Shown here piece after piece: positions 36,919 through 46,273 of a stretch of DNA of 64,000 nucleotides. Position numbers and translations under genes: made by a program. The notes under the pieces were generated by a model. It was not told where the DNA came from and ran no database searches. It worked only from the letters and a program-made list of their open reading frames with translations. Positions within the stretch are counted from its first letter, which is position 1, and every line of letters begins with the position of its first letter. The stretch comes from Corynespora cassiicola (taxonomy: Eukaryota > Ascomycota > Dothideomycetes > Pleosporales > Corynesporascaceae): the NCBI GenBank assembly GCA_022059125.1, contig JAEUWY010000023.1:1240001-1304000 (forward strand), written 5' to 3'.

Positions 36919-37051
36919 GACGCGATGGCCGAGTGGTTAAGGCGGTGGTCTTAAGAACCACTTCACTTTGTGATCATGGGTTCGAGTATGTGTGATGTCA
37001 GTCTGTGCTTCTTCGATCTTTACTAATTTGCTCTAGACCCCATTCGCGTCA
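36919..37051 (+). tRNA. tRNA-Leu(UAA) with a spliceosomal-like intron in the T-loop
   Basis: Acceptor stem 36919-36925 pairs perfectly (7/7) with 37044-37050, with discriminator A at 37051, as for Leu. D-arm GCC/GGC at 36928-36930 and 36941-36943. Anticodon stem GTGGT/ACCAC (36945-36949, 36957-36961) closes loop CTTAAGA with anticodon TAA at 36952-36954. The long variable arm TCAC-TTT-GTGA (36963-36973) marks a class II tRNA. T-stem ATGGG (36976-36980) pairs perfectly with CCCAT (37039-37043). These arms fold into a tRNA only if 36986-37036 is removed, which leaves a standard T-loop TTCGAAC. There is no intron at the canonical 37/38 site. A box TGGCCGAGTGG (36926-36936) is perfect; the B box is split by the insert. 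Oligo-T terminators begin nine bases after the 3' end. Confidence 0.88.
36986..37036 (+). other. Putative spliceosomal intron within tRNA-Leu T-loop (between nt 58 and 59)
   Basis: 51 bases, beginning GTATGT, with TACTAAT at 37021-37027 as a branch-like site 10 bases from the end, and ending CTCTAG. Length, donor, branch and acceptor match the protein-gene introns in this window (mostly 45-60 bases). Exact excision restores the T-arm. Confidence 0.75.
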
Positions 37052-37059
37052 ACATCAGG

Positions 37060-37083
37060 TTTTATTTTTATTTTTTTATTTTT
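37060..37083 (+). terminator. Pol III oligo-T terminator cluster
   Basis: T4 (37060-37063), T5 (37065-37069) and T7 (37071-37077) runs immediately downstream of the tRNA 3' end. These are strong pol III stop signals in fungi. Confidence 0.75.
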
Positions 37084-38419
37084 CGTTGAGAGCGGGAGGG
37101 ATAAGATGGGCATCGGACAAAACCTTTCCTGTATGAAGTGGGACAGCGCTGATCTCCCTCTTCGAGACGAGATTTGCTTATTATCCTCTATCCTCCTTTT
37201 TTCGCCATCAAAAAATGAACGAGTAGGTTATGAAAAGATATTGCTCAAAGCAGGCGGTGAGCACCATGAATTGTCATGATACCGCGTGCCGCCTCGATCT
37301 ACGTACGTAAACCGTGTTCGATTTTTACTAACCGCATCCCATGTATGTGGGAATAGCCAAAGCATTTGGCATTGAGTTGTTGAGCCGATCACCCCCTTTT
37401 GCCACTTTCACATCTATACCTCATTCACATTCACTTTTTTCCGCATTCAAATGCACGGGGACAGTCATTCTGAGTCCCTAAGCCTTGTTGTCTGCATTGC
37501 CTGTCCCCTGTAATTGCACAAGAATCTCAAGTGTAGCTACGAAGCATGCATAGCAATCCGCAATGGTGGGTTCTGGAGCACACGTTCTTCTCTAAGGCGC
37601 GAGTTTTACCTTTGGCATATCTTTTTCTGTCACTAGCTGAAGATGGGGTTGTTCCCAGATAAGCCACATTACTTGAAGGCGCCCTTGGCGGGTCAACAAG
37701 CATTGCATCAAATCCAGAGTTGGGCCGCTATGTAACTTTTGCATCCCAGGAACGCACCTATGCTGTAATATTCTATCATGTACAGATTGGCCGTCTATGT
37801 TCATTCATGAAGTCGCGTAAGTAATGCTTCAATACGGTCTTGGCATTATGTATTGGGTTCTTGGGGGGCATTTTTCAGACATACTGGTGTCTACAAAAAC
37901 TTTGAAAACTACTCCTAATAACACTACATCCAATAAATGACGAGCAGGTGCCAATGGTATTCTGAGTATGGGAGCATGTCATTTCTTCGAATTCTGAAGA
38001 GTATTCCAAATGAGCATATCCAAAACCTACAGCGACAGCGACAGTGGGTCTGACCGGCAGGCATCGTGCTATAGTGGGAATCAAGATGTGAAAAAGCAAC
38101 AGAGAAACGGACAAAGAAAGCAGCAGATAATCGGCTATCAAATGCCACGCGCTGTGGTCTCTCATCGAGGAGCGAGCACACTGAGATCATGTCTCAACCA
38201 GTTACAGTTGGGCGGGTTGTAATGTGTACGTGGTCTGAGGTATATCCAAAGTGTATGTGTATTCGCCATTGCTCCAATACACGGGACAAGTGTGCTGCCT
38301 AGGAAAGTGGGTAAAGAGTTCATCTCCTTTGAACATTGCCATGGCACAGTCATCATCTATACATGGCTCGACCACCCACCTGTTTGCACATCATACTTCA
38401 CATGCCACTCTGTGGCATT
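37084..38419. other. Intergenic region, tRNA to surface protein
   Basis: 1.3 kb, somewhat AT-rich. Short frames on both strands without recognisable domains. It includes the 3' UTR of the surface-protein gene near 38250-38419. Confidence 0.35.
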
Positions 38420-39656
38420 CTACCTCTGTGTCGTATCACCAGAAAGCTCGGCTGTGTGTGCTGGCGGCGCAGCACTCACGGCTGTAGTACTACTCGCGCC
38501 ACCGAGCTCAGCAGCCTCGGGATGACTTGGTTCCTGGAAGTGTGGCTGCTTCTCTGGTGCATAGGCCCCTTGCGGCGGTGGAGAATATGGGGCTGTGTAT
38601 TGGGGTGCGGGAGACGTGGGCACGGGCGATACTGGAGGTGGCGTGCTGTACGTCTGCTGATTGTAGGGATCGTTCGGGTTATACCCAGGCGACGGTTGCC
38701 CGTACGAAGTATGTTGTATGAATTGCGGCTTGGCTTCTCCAAACTGCGATACTCCCGTAGGAGCCTGACTGCCTGAGACGGCTGAAACCCCGTGCTGGGG
38801 TTGTTGAGCATTTCTCCTCCTTCGGCGTAGGACAAAGAAGACGATTGCAGCAACAATGGCGATGCCGACCACGGGGCCCGCCACGGCACCGGCAATCCAG
38901 ACTTTGGACGAACCCTTGTTGGCAGACGTCAGAGGGGTTGTCGTGTGCGTAGAAGGTCTGACGCCTGAATTCGAAGGAACCGCCGTTGGCGGAGAGGATA
39001 TTTCTGGAGGGGCAGATGCTATGGTGGTGAGTATATCGCCTAATAAATGCAGACAGTCAAACGTACGTGCTTCAGATGAGACAACCTCGGTCGCGGAGGC
39101 GGGGACCTTTCTGTAATAGCTCCAGTTGACTGACGACTCTCCACAAACGATGTCGGTTTTAGGGTTCGAGTCGCCGAAATTCTCAAAGATGAAGGCGGTA
39201 TTGCACACCGAATAGGCGACATTGTCAAAGTTTTCGGTGCTAGGCATGTGTCAGGGGGGAAGAACAGTTGAGTCGGACTATCTAGGCATACCAAGCAATT
39301 GTAATTGTAGTGCTCGATTCAGGGAAAGGATAGATCAAAGACCCGCCTACACACGCTGTGGGCGCATTGCAGTGCGCCAAAGTCGCCGGGCAGCACTGTG
39401 CATATTCACCATCCTGATACCAGGTAAGGCCAGGATTGCATTCTTCTGAATACCCTTGGCCATGTTAGCTATAACCTTCATATTTGCATGCCTACATACA
39501 AGTGCCGCTGGCCTCCACCCACCCAATAAATCGGTCGTTGTTCTGTCTAGGAAGTTTTGCCGCTGCTGTGATGGTAGGGTCTGCTGGCACCAGAGCCATG
39601 CCCAGCTGGCACCAGGCCATAGCTGAAAGGAGTGACGGTGAGAGTCGTCCAGTCAT
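38420..39656 (-). CDS. Single-pass cell-surface protein with Cys-rich ectodomain
   Basis: Four exons, complement(38420..39018, 39067..39239, 39292..39454, 39500..39656), 363 aa, all joins in frame. A signal peptide starts MTGRLSPSLLSAMAWCQLG. The ectodomain has clustered cysteines (EECNPGLTWYQDGEYAQCCP, HCNAPTACVGG, AYSVCNTA, DIVCGES), then a Ser/Thr/Pro stalk. The membrane helix is WIAGAVAGPVVGIAIVAAIVFFVL, followed by an RRRRR stop-transfer. The cytosolic tail of about 140 residues is rich in Pro, Gln, Tyr and Ser. This plan resembles wall-stress sensors (Wsc/Mid2-like) and many fungal orphan surface proteins. There is no WSC domain, so a sensor role is inference. The second intron uses a CCAAG acceptor after a GCTAAC branch; the nearer CAG would give a stop. 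Confidence 0.75.
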
Positions 39657-40958
39657 CTCGGCCGATTGGGTTTCTCGGGAAATGGAGACAAGAGTGCCAA
39701 AACTGCAGAGTGCAGGAGAGCCATCGTGTTTAATAGCATGAAGGCCATATTACAGCCACAAGCCACAAGCCGCCTGTGTAGCTAGACCTGGCCCTCGTTG
39801 CTGCTTCTCGTCTCACGGGGCGCTGGCTAGGCAATCCAAAAATGGGACATGTTTCTTTTCGGCCTGTTCAACAATATGGAGGGTACTGCCTACCACGACG
39901 AGGATAGTGTCACGGCTGCACCAATAGACGAATATTCAGCTGGAGGCACCATCGAGAGCGACACACTACCGCGGCACAAAGAAGGTTCAAGGCTCCAGCC
40001 AATTCAACAGGCAGAGTCGAGGAGACTTCAGGTGTGGCGCGCCTAGGGTGCATGTGAGATTAGCTTGGCGAGCCCATGTGGTGGTTCTAGGGCGCGAGCT
40101 GAAAAGCACGCCCGTGTTCAACCACACAGCCAAAGCCAGCCCAGGCATGTCGAAGCTGTAGTTCGCACATTGCAGCGGCCAGAGGGCGCGACTCGAGGCT
40201 ACCGCTGTATAGGGCTCGTCAGCTACGATACGGTGTTGCGCTGGCTGCTGCCGGCATGCAGGAGTCGGGTAGGACCGACACTACGCATTTCTGCATGTTG
40301 GAAGCGAGAGATAGACGGCAGTCTAGGGGAAATCAAGTATGTGCTGGCGTCTAATTATAAATGCGCCGACGCCCTGCCGTTGGCGGGTATCCGTGAGTCT
40401 CCCAATGAAGCCTAGTGCATCCCGATCACATCACTACGAGAAAAACCTTCGCGCTGATGTAAATGTCCGTGGTGCCCCCTCTTCCTCCCCTGAATGAAAA
40501 TGGTGGAGACGCAGAAGGTCGGAAATGGATGGAGGGCTGGCGCGGGTGGTGAGGCTTGGAGTCTGGAGGAGCCAAGACCGGATATTATTTGCTCCATCCC
40601 CGAGGCAAGCTCACGATGGGAGCGGGCCATGGCAACGCGGCCGGGAACGTCCAGCCGCCGGCGTGCCCAGGACCTTGGAGCTCCATCGCCGGCTTGAGAA
40701 TCGAGGGCGGGGCTCTTCGAGAGAGATCCTCTACTGCTACTACCCCAAGAAAGCCGTTGATTTGGAGCTAACGCAGCTGTCAACGCACGGCCAGCAGTCC
40801 AACAGCATCATCCATGCAGCGGCCAATCTCGTGCGCGTCTCAGGATCTGCCGCGAGACACGCTGTTAATTGTGCCAGGGCTATAAGTCGAGTCTTGGTTT
40901 GTCAAAGCCGACCACAGAGTCTCCCATCATCCACCGCACCCTCGACCCGCGCACCGCA
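39657..40958. other. Divergent intergenic region
   Basis: 1.3 kb between the surface-protein and F-box genes. Short open frames (for example 40412-40783 on -) have no recognisable domain. No RNA gene seen. Confidence 0.35.
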
Positions 40959-42200
40959 ATGCTCCCCTTGGGTCGGCGGAGACAGTCGCCAAATCGGCAG
41001 GCCGATCGACGGCGATTCGACGAGTTGCCCGAGGACATACTCATCCTGATTTTCTCGCAGTGCCGTATCGATGAGCTCCTCGCCCTCCGACTGACGAGCT
41101 CGAGGAGCCGAAACTTGATCGGCGAATACATTGCTACCATCGCTCCCGCCGTCGGCCGCTCGACGTTTCCTCGCAGCCACCTTCTGCTCACTCCGCTGGG
41201 CAATGCGACCCAGTACAGTATCGAATGGCTCAAGGGCCTCATACCGCAGCATCTGGCCGCCATCCTAGTGGACAGGCATCGCTTCGCGCATGACTGGTCA
41301 CACCAGCGATACGGCATCCCGGCCGAGGATCCCTACGGCGACGAACTGCGCGAGCGGGTAGCGAATGGATGGTGCGTGCTGCGGCGGCTCTCGATGATAT
41401 CCGAGCATGTGTACAACATGCACGCCAAGTATGTGCTCAAGTCGACTGCGGATTATGCGTGGAAGGTGGTGCATCCGTCCAGGTTCAAGTTTGAGGTCTT
41501 CCGACAGAAGGAGGACCTCATTCTCAAGCGGCGGTTGGAATACATCAAGGAACTGCCGGTTGAGCTGGCCAGGGACTACAAGCTCATGTTCATGCTGCTA
41601 TCGTCGGCATTCCGCACTTCGGTCTCGAACTATGGCGAGGACTTCAAGCCCTGGCTATTTGATTGGGGCTGCGGCATAGACGGGCAACGGCTCCTGAGGA
41701 GGGGCAACTCGTGGCTGACGTGGTTTGTGCTCCACGAAGGGCCCGAGCTATTCTGGAACCAGTGGTGGAGCCTGGCCCCGGAGTTGTCGTCGACGAAGAA
41801 CCACATCCGCGACCGCTCGATTGAAGCATGGTTCGGTAAGACAAAGATCACGCCCGAAGACTTCATCCGGCAGTTCCTGCCCAAGGAGTGGAACGACGTG
41901 GACGAAAAGGCACACGACATACAGCGCGACAATGCACGGACGGTGCAGAAGACGATGGAGGAGAAGGCGGCGTCAGGGCTTGGGGACTTTGGGGCGGTGA
42001 ACCCCATCGTGTACTTCACCCAGTACGCCGAACGCAGGCAGTCGAGGGACGAGCTGGAGGTGGCGCCGGTGGCGGAGACGCTGTCGCATGTCAATTTCCA
42101 TGTGGACTTTAGATGCCCCGAGGAGCTGTTCCAGAAGTTTTGCGCACTGAGGGAGAAGCGGGCGGTAGCAATGGCGTCGCAGTCGTCAGCCAGAGAATAG
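40959..42200 (+). CDS. F-box protein
   Basis: Single exon, 413 aa. The F-box is at residues about 20-60 (FDELPEDILILIFSQCRIDELLALRLTSSRSRNLI), which should bind Skp1 in an SCF ubiquitin ligase. The C-terminal 350 residues show no WD40 or LRR pattern and include Trp-rich stretches (FWNQWWSLAPE) without a family I recognise. The substrate is unknown. The ATG at 40959 is preferred; the in-frame extension upstream starts at GTG. Intact, with normal codon usage. Confidence 0.85.
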   Translation: MLPLGRRRQSPNRQADRRRFDELPEDILILIFSQCRIDELLALRLTSSRSRNLIGEYIATIAPAVGRSTFPRSHLLLTPLGNATQYSIEWLKGLIPQHLAAILVDRHRFAHDWSHQRYGIPAEDPYGDELRERVANGWCVLRRLSMISEHVYNMHAKYVLKSTADYAWKVVHPSRFKFEVFRQKEDLILKRRLEYIKELPVELARDYKLMFMLLSSAFRTSVSNYGEDFKPWLFDWGCGIDGQRLLRRGNSWLTWFVLHEGPELFWNQWWSLAPELSSTKNHIRDRSIEAWFGKTKITPEDFIRQFLPKEWNDVDEKAHDIQRDNARTVQKTMEEKAASGLGDFGAVNPIVYFTQYAERRQSRDELEVAPVAETLSHVNFHVDFRCPEELFQKFCALREKRAVAMASQSSARE

Positions 42201-43486
42201 TGCTTTGTAGGATGCAGTCCTTGACGCAATGCAAACCGGGCGGCTGCCACGGATGAGGCGCCGGCCTAGACATGAATCAATTGCCCTTTCTAGCCAGAGG
42301 TGAGATGCAACAGCGATGGGGGGTCATGGCGGTCGAAGCGGGCCGATTTGAGCTCGTGGCAGCGGGCAGAGACGGGGGCTTCCGAACTGCGGTTTGGTAG
42401 AGTTCCGAGGCATCGGAATGGCAGATGGCAGATGGCAGATGGCAGATGGCCGCCCAGGCGACGGAGCCCAGGGCGGACGGCACGCCTGGGACAAGCAAGA
42501 CGTCGGACGGTGCAGCTGGCGGGATGCAGCCTGGCAGCCACATGCATGGGCTATTTCGAGTGGCGAAGGATGCAGAAGCGCATGCTGCATCCATCTTCGG
42601 CGTGTTTCAACCCTTTCAGCAGCCTGGTCGGCGTGTCGCCATCCTGCAATCTTTGCTGACGGCGACGAGCGGTACTACGGCTACGGCTACCTAGGTATGG
42701 CTACGGCTGCCTGTCAGACGGGCACGCTGCGCTGCGTCTGAGATTGGAGGGGGTCGACATGCATGCGTGCATGGACGCAGCAGTGTGGTTTGCTCTGCTC
42801 TGCTCTGCTCTGCCCTGGCTCGTCTTGCTTGCTTTGCTGTCGCTGCTGCACTGCGGAGGGAGGATTAAAAAAAAGAGAGAGAGAGAAGAGGGTGTGCTGC
42901 TGGTGGACGGGGCAGGGATGGCGATACCAGCGCAGGTTCCAGGGCCGTTCCAGGGCATAGCCTCGCGCGATTCGCTGGTAGTTCGTAAAAGGCGCGAAAA
43001 ACCTTTGTTGCGGGCGCCCCTTCGGCCGCGCAAAGCAGAGCACCAGCAGAGCACCAGCAGAGCAGCAGAGCAGCCGGGCAGCAGCACCAGCAGCAGCACC
43101 AGCAGCAGCGACATGCCGGGACGAGGGGCGGCCGTGGCAAAGGGGACGAGGGCGGCGGCGACGGGCCCGGCAGAAGAAGCAAGTGATAGGCAAGGATGGC
43201 CCTGCACGTGACGGCGTCTATATTTAACCAGCACTAAGACGGGGTCGCTGCTGGGGTAGAAAGGCGATGGATCACCGCCCGTGTGGAGCCACAGGCCCAG
43301 CATCTCACGGGGACTAGATAGATGCTCCCTCCGCTCGAGTCGCGAGCTCCAGGCACCGCATGCTCCATGGAGCTGCTCGCAGACACCGCAGCCCGCCCGT
43401 CCTGATCCGCCCGCCCAGCCCCCACGACGACGAGCACCACCCTCACCACCACCATCACCACCACGGCCGCCGCCCGCAGCGCCATC
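42201..43486. other. Intergenic region, F-box to propeller-like gene
   Basis: 1.3 kb in tandem orientation. It contains the 7-base tandem repeat at 42421, TCTGC repeats at 42792-42815, and AGCAGCACC-type repeats at 43047-43110. No gene supported. Confidence 0.4.
42421..42448. repeat. Four copies of GCAGATG
   Basis: Exact 7-base unit repeated four times in the intergenic region downstream of the F-box gene. Confidence 0.95.
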
Positions 43487-46273
43487 ATGGTGGGCCGGCC
43501 GCCGCGACTGCACGACGACCGCTCCCGCCGCAGCTCCAGCCTTGCCATCCGCACCGACGTGCGCGGGAAGGGCGCCGCCGCCAGCAGACACCATGCCGCG
43601 CGCTCCGCATCGCTGAGCTCAGAGGGCACGTCGCCCGACGACCACGACGACGACCACGACGATCACGACGGCCACGGCCACACGCACCTGTCCGCCTCGT
43701 CGGCTGCCAACACCGACACCCTCTCGTCGTCGGGCCTCTCTGCCAACTCGACCGCCCGCACCTCGGCCATGGACGACGATCCATCCTCGAGCAGCAGCCC
43801 CACGAGCCCCTCGCCGCACGCCCATCCCACCCTGACGCTGCTCGAGCTCGTCTCCAACACGGCCGGCGCCTCGGCCCTGCCCGACAGCTTCGACTTCAGC
43901 GTCTCGCGCAGGGGCAACTTCGTCGCCGTCTACTCGGCCTCCAACATCTGGCTGGTCAAGACGGCCCAGCTGCCGCGCCTGTGGGCCAGGACCCTGCAGG
44001 TGCGCCGCAAGCCCGTCGCCATCGACATCACCGAGGACGGCTTCCTGCTCGCCGTGTTGTCGCGCCCCGAGCAGGTCGACCTGTACGAGATCCACGGCGA
44101 GCAGGGCAGCCACATCCGCAAGCGCCGCTCCGTCATGCTGGTGCATGAGGCCAGCTCCGTCGCCCTCTCGCCCGACGGCCTCATCCTCATCACCGGCAAC
44201 CGCTTCGGCATCGAGGTCGTCGCCGTTGGGCCAGATGCCCCCGAGACAGCCAGGCGCACCCTCTCAGGGCCCGTGGGCGAGACGCTCGAGTTCTCCGACG
44301 ACGGCCGCACCTTGCTCGTCACGGGCTTCGCCCGCAAGCCCTGCAGCTCCTTTGTCTTCGTGCTACCGGGCCTCTACGACGGCCCGCTGAACGAGGAGGG
44401 CGTGCCCGTGCCAGCCTCCCCCGAGGCCCTCTGGACCGGCTCCATGCTCTTCCCGGAGACAGCCAAGATTGCCCGCCAGGCGACGCTCCTCCCTGACGCC
44501 GACACGGGCCAGGTCAACGAACTATTTGCCTTCAACGCCGACGAGGACACATGGGGCGTCTACGACATCACCAGCCAGCGCTTCACCCAGCGCAAGATGT
44601 TCCTTCCGGACCAGCAGCGATGGACCCGCTCCGAATTCCTCGACGACGCCATGCCTGCCGTGTCCCCGGATGCAGACCTCGCTGCCGTTGCCCTCAGGAT
44701 GCGGGGCACCACCAGCATCTGGATCTACCAAGTTCCCGAGTGGGACTTCAAATCAACCTCCAAGAGTGATCTCTCGCCCATCCTGCCGTGCTTCTGCATT
44801 CCAATCCTTCAGGACGGCTCCAATGTCTACCAGGAAATATGTGCTCTCCGCTGGGTCAAGATCAGCACCAAGGTCCAGCGTCTCGTTGCCGTCGGTAACA
44901 CCAGCCTGGAAGTTCCAGGTGATGGGGTCCCGGGGGTTTCGTCAGGGTCCAAGGGAATCGTCATTGTGCTCGACTTCGACAAGACAAAACCTGCTTCGAG
45001 TCCAGCTCCCACTCCTACCAAGACAGAATATGACTTGGATCCCCTGTGTCCTGGTGAATTGCTCCCCGAGGGCTCCATTGACTTCGAAAGGGAAGTCGAA
45101 CTAGTTCGGACGAGGACCATGGCACAGCGAAGGGCACAGGACCGTGCGAGCGAACGAAGGAACTCGAGAGGCTCAGCGCCTGGTCGGGCTCATACGACGG
45201 CCAACCGCGAGCGTCCCACGTCGATTCGTCAGGCTCCAGTCCAGCCTCCAGACAATGTCAGAGACGACGAGGTCGAATTGACCCTCGAGGAGGCGCAAGC
45301 AGCCTTCGAGGCGCCCTACCACAACCAACAGCCTAGATCTCAAGTCTCTTTAGCAAGGGCGGCAACCGTGGCTGCCGTCTCCCCAGCAAATCGACGTCAT
45401 CTTAGGGCTTTGCCTTTTAGGCCTTTGGAGTACCGCCGTGCCGATGGCCTCAGAGAGTTTCCTCACGAGAGCGACGCAGACAACTGGGTTCCGCCTCCTC
45501 CAGCATACACAACCACCGCAGAGGCAGCCCAGAGCGTCAGTCTAAGCCACCCAAATGCTCCACCTGTTCCACGCATCCCCCAGACGGCATCCGGTGCCCC
45601 TCCTGTGCCTCCTCTTCCTGCGACAGTCAACCCCTCCCAGATGATCGCTCACAACCCCTACCAAAACCGTGGCCAGTCCATTTCCTCCACTGACTTGACG
45701 AGCGCTCCGCCTCATGTGGCTGGGCGGCGTCCCTCATTACTTCACCCATCTACATTTCCCAGCCCGCTCGCTGCTGCGCCAGGAAGAAGACGCAGCTCAG
45801 TGACTCAATCACCCTCGCAGCAGGCACCTACAACGCATAATACCCCCCCAGTCCCACCCATTGATCAGTCTGCCTACCAAGCTGCCTCCTCCATTCTTTC
45901 AACCCGGCGCCCATCCTCCCGCTCTCGCCGTCTCATAGAAAGCTCCGTCGATTTCCGCCCACCACCAGTAATCGACCCAGTAACTGGCCGCCGAGGCTCA
46001 GCTCCGGATGCTGGAATTCATCGTCGTCCAGTTCCCCGCGCCGGTGCCTCTCCCAATCGTGTCAGTATGCCCATGACCCATCACACCATGCCACGTCCTC
46101 AGCAGAGCAATGCTAGGAGAGCAATGCTCCCTCGGCTGTCAACCATGGGTGATTCAATGGGCCGCCGTGAACCTCTGTCCGCACCACCACGGACCAATTC
46201 GGGCAATGTGAGAATTGCGTCACGAGAGAAGGAGAAGAGTCCTAAAAAGAAGATTGGCTGTATTGTCATGTGA
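43487..46273 (+). CDS. Large beta-propeller-like protein with C-terminal CaaX box
   Basis: Single exon, 928 aa. Residues 1-110 are disordered with a His/Asp-rich run (DDHDDDHDDHDGHGHTH). Residues about 115-510 have repeated beta-strand patterns typical of a WD40-like propeller (FDFSVSRRGNFVAVYSASNIWLVKT, PVAIDITEDGFLLAVLS, SSVALSPDGLILITGN, PAVSPDADLAAVALRM). The remaining 400 residues are disordered and rich in Pro, Ser and Arg, with a PPxY motif (VPPPPAYTTT) that could bind Nedd4/Rsp5 WW domains. The protein ends KKKIGCIVM: Cys925 in a CaaX box (Met at the end favours farnesylation) after a polybasic patch. That predicts attachment to an inner membrane face. I recognise it as a conserved filamentous-fungal protein without assigned function. 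Confidence 0.85.
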   Translation: MVGRPPRLHDDRSRRSSSLAIRTDVRGKGAAASRHHAARSASLSSEGTSPDDHDDDHDDHDGHGHTHLSASSAANTDTLSSSGLSANSTARTSAMDDDPSSSSSPTSPSPHAHPTLTLLELVSNTAGASALPDSFDFSVSRRGNFVAVYSASNIWLVKTAQLPRLWARTLQVRRKPVAIDITEDGFLLAVLSRPEQVDLYEIHGEQGSHIRKRRSVMLVHEASSVALSPDGLILITGNRFGIEVVAVGPDAPETARRTLSGPVGETLEFSDDGRTLLVTGFARKPCSSFVFVLPGLYDGPLNEEGVPVPASPEALWTGSMLFPETAKIARQATLLPDADTGQVNELFAFNADEDTWGVYDITSQRFTQRKMFLPDQQRWTRSEFLDDAMPAVSPDADLAAVALRMRGTTSIWIYQVPEWDFKSTSKSDLSPILPCFCIPILQDGSNVYQEICALRWVKISTKVQRLVAVGNTSLEVPGDGVPGVSSGSKGIVIVLDFDKTKPASSPAPTPTKTEYDLDPLCPGELLPEGSIDFEREVELVRTRTMAQRRAQDRASERRNSRGSAPGRAHTTANRERPTSIRQAPVQPPDNVRDDEVELTLEEAQAAFEAPYHNQQPRSQVSLARAATVAAVSPANRRHLRALPFRPLEYRRADGLREFPHESDADNWVPPPPAYTTTAEAAQSVSLSHPNAPPVPRIPQTASGAPPVPPLPATVNPSQMIAHNPYQNRGQSISSTDLTSAPPHVAGRRPSLLHPSTFPSPLAAAPGRRRSSVTQSPSQQAPTTHNTPPVPPIDQSAYQAASSILSTRRPSSRSRRLIESSVDFRPPPVIDPVTGRRGSAPDAGIHRRPVPRAGASPNRVSMPMTHHTMPRPQQSNARRAMLPRLSTMGDSMGRREPLSAPPRTNSGNVRIASREKEKSPKKKIGCIVM

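Noticed and set aside
36986..37036. Canonical TSEN-type tRNA intron
   Set aside because: It is not at position 37/38; the anticodon loop is a normal seven bases. No bulge-helix-bulge could be drawn around the T-loop junctions.
43360..44148. Second long + strand frame overlapping the propeller-like gene
   Set aside because: Shadow frame of GC-rich coding DNA, with His/Arg/Pro-biased translation and no domain.
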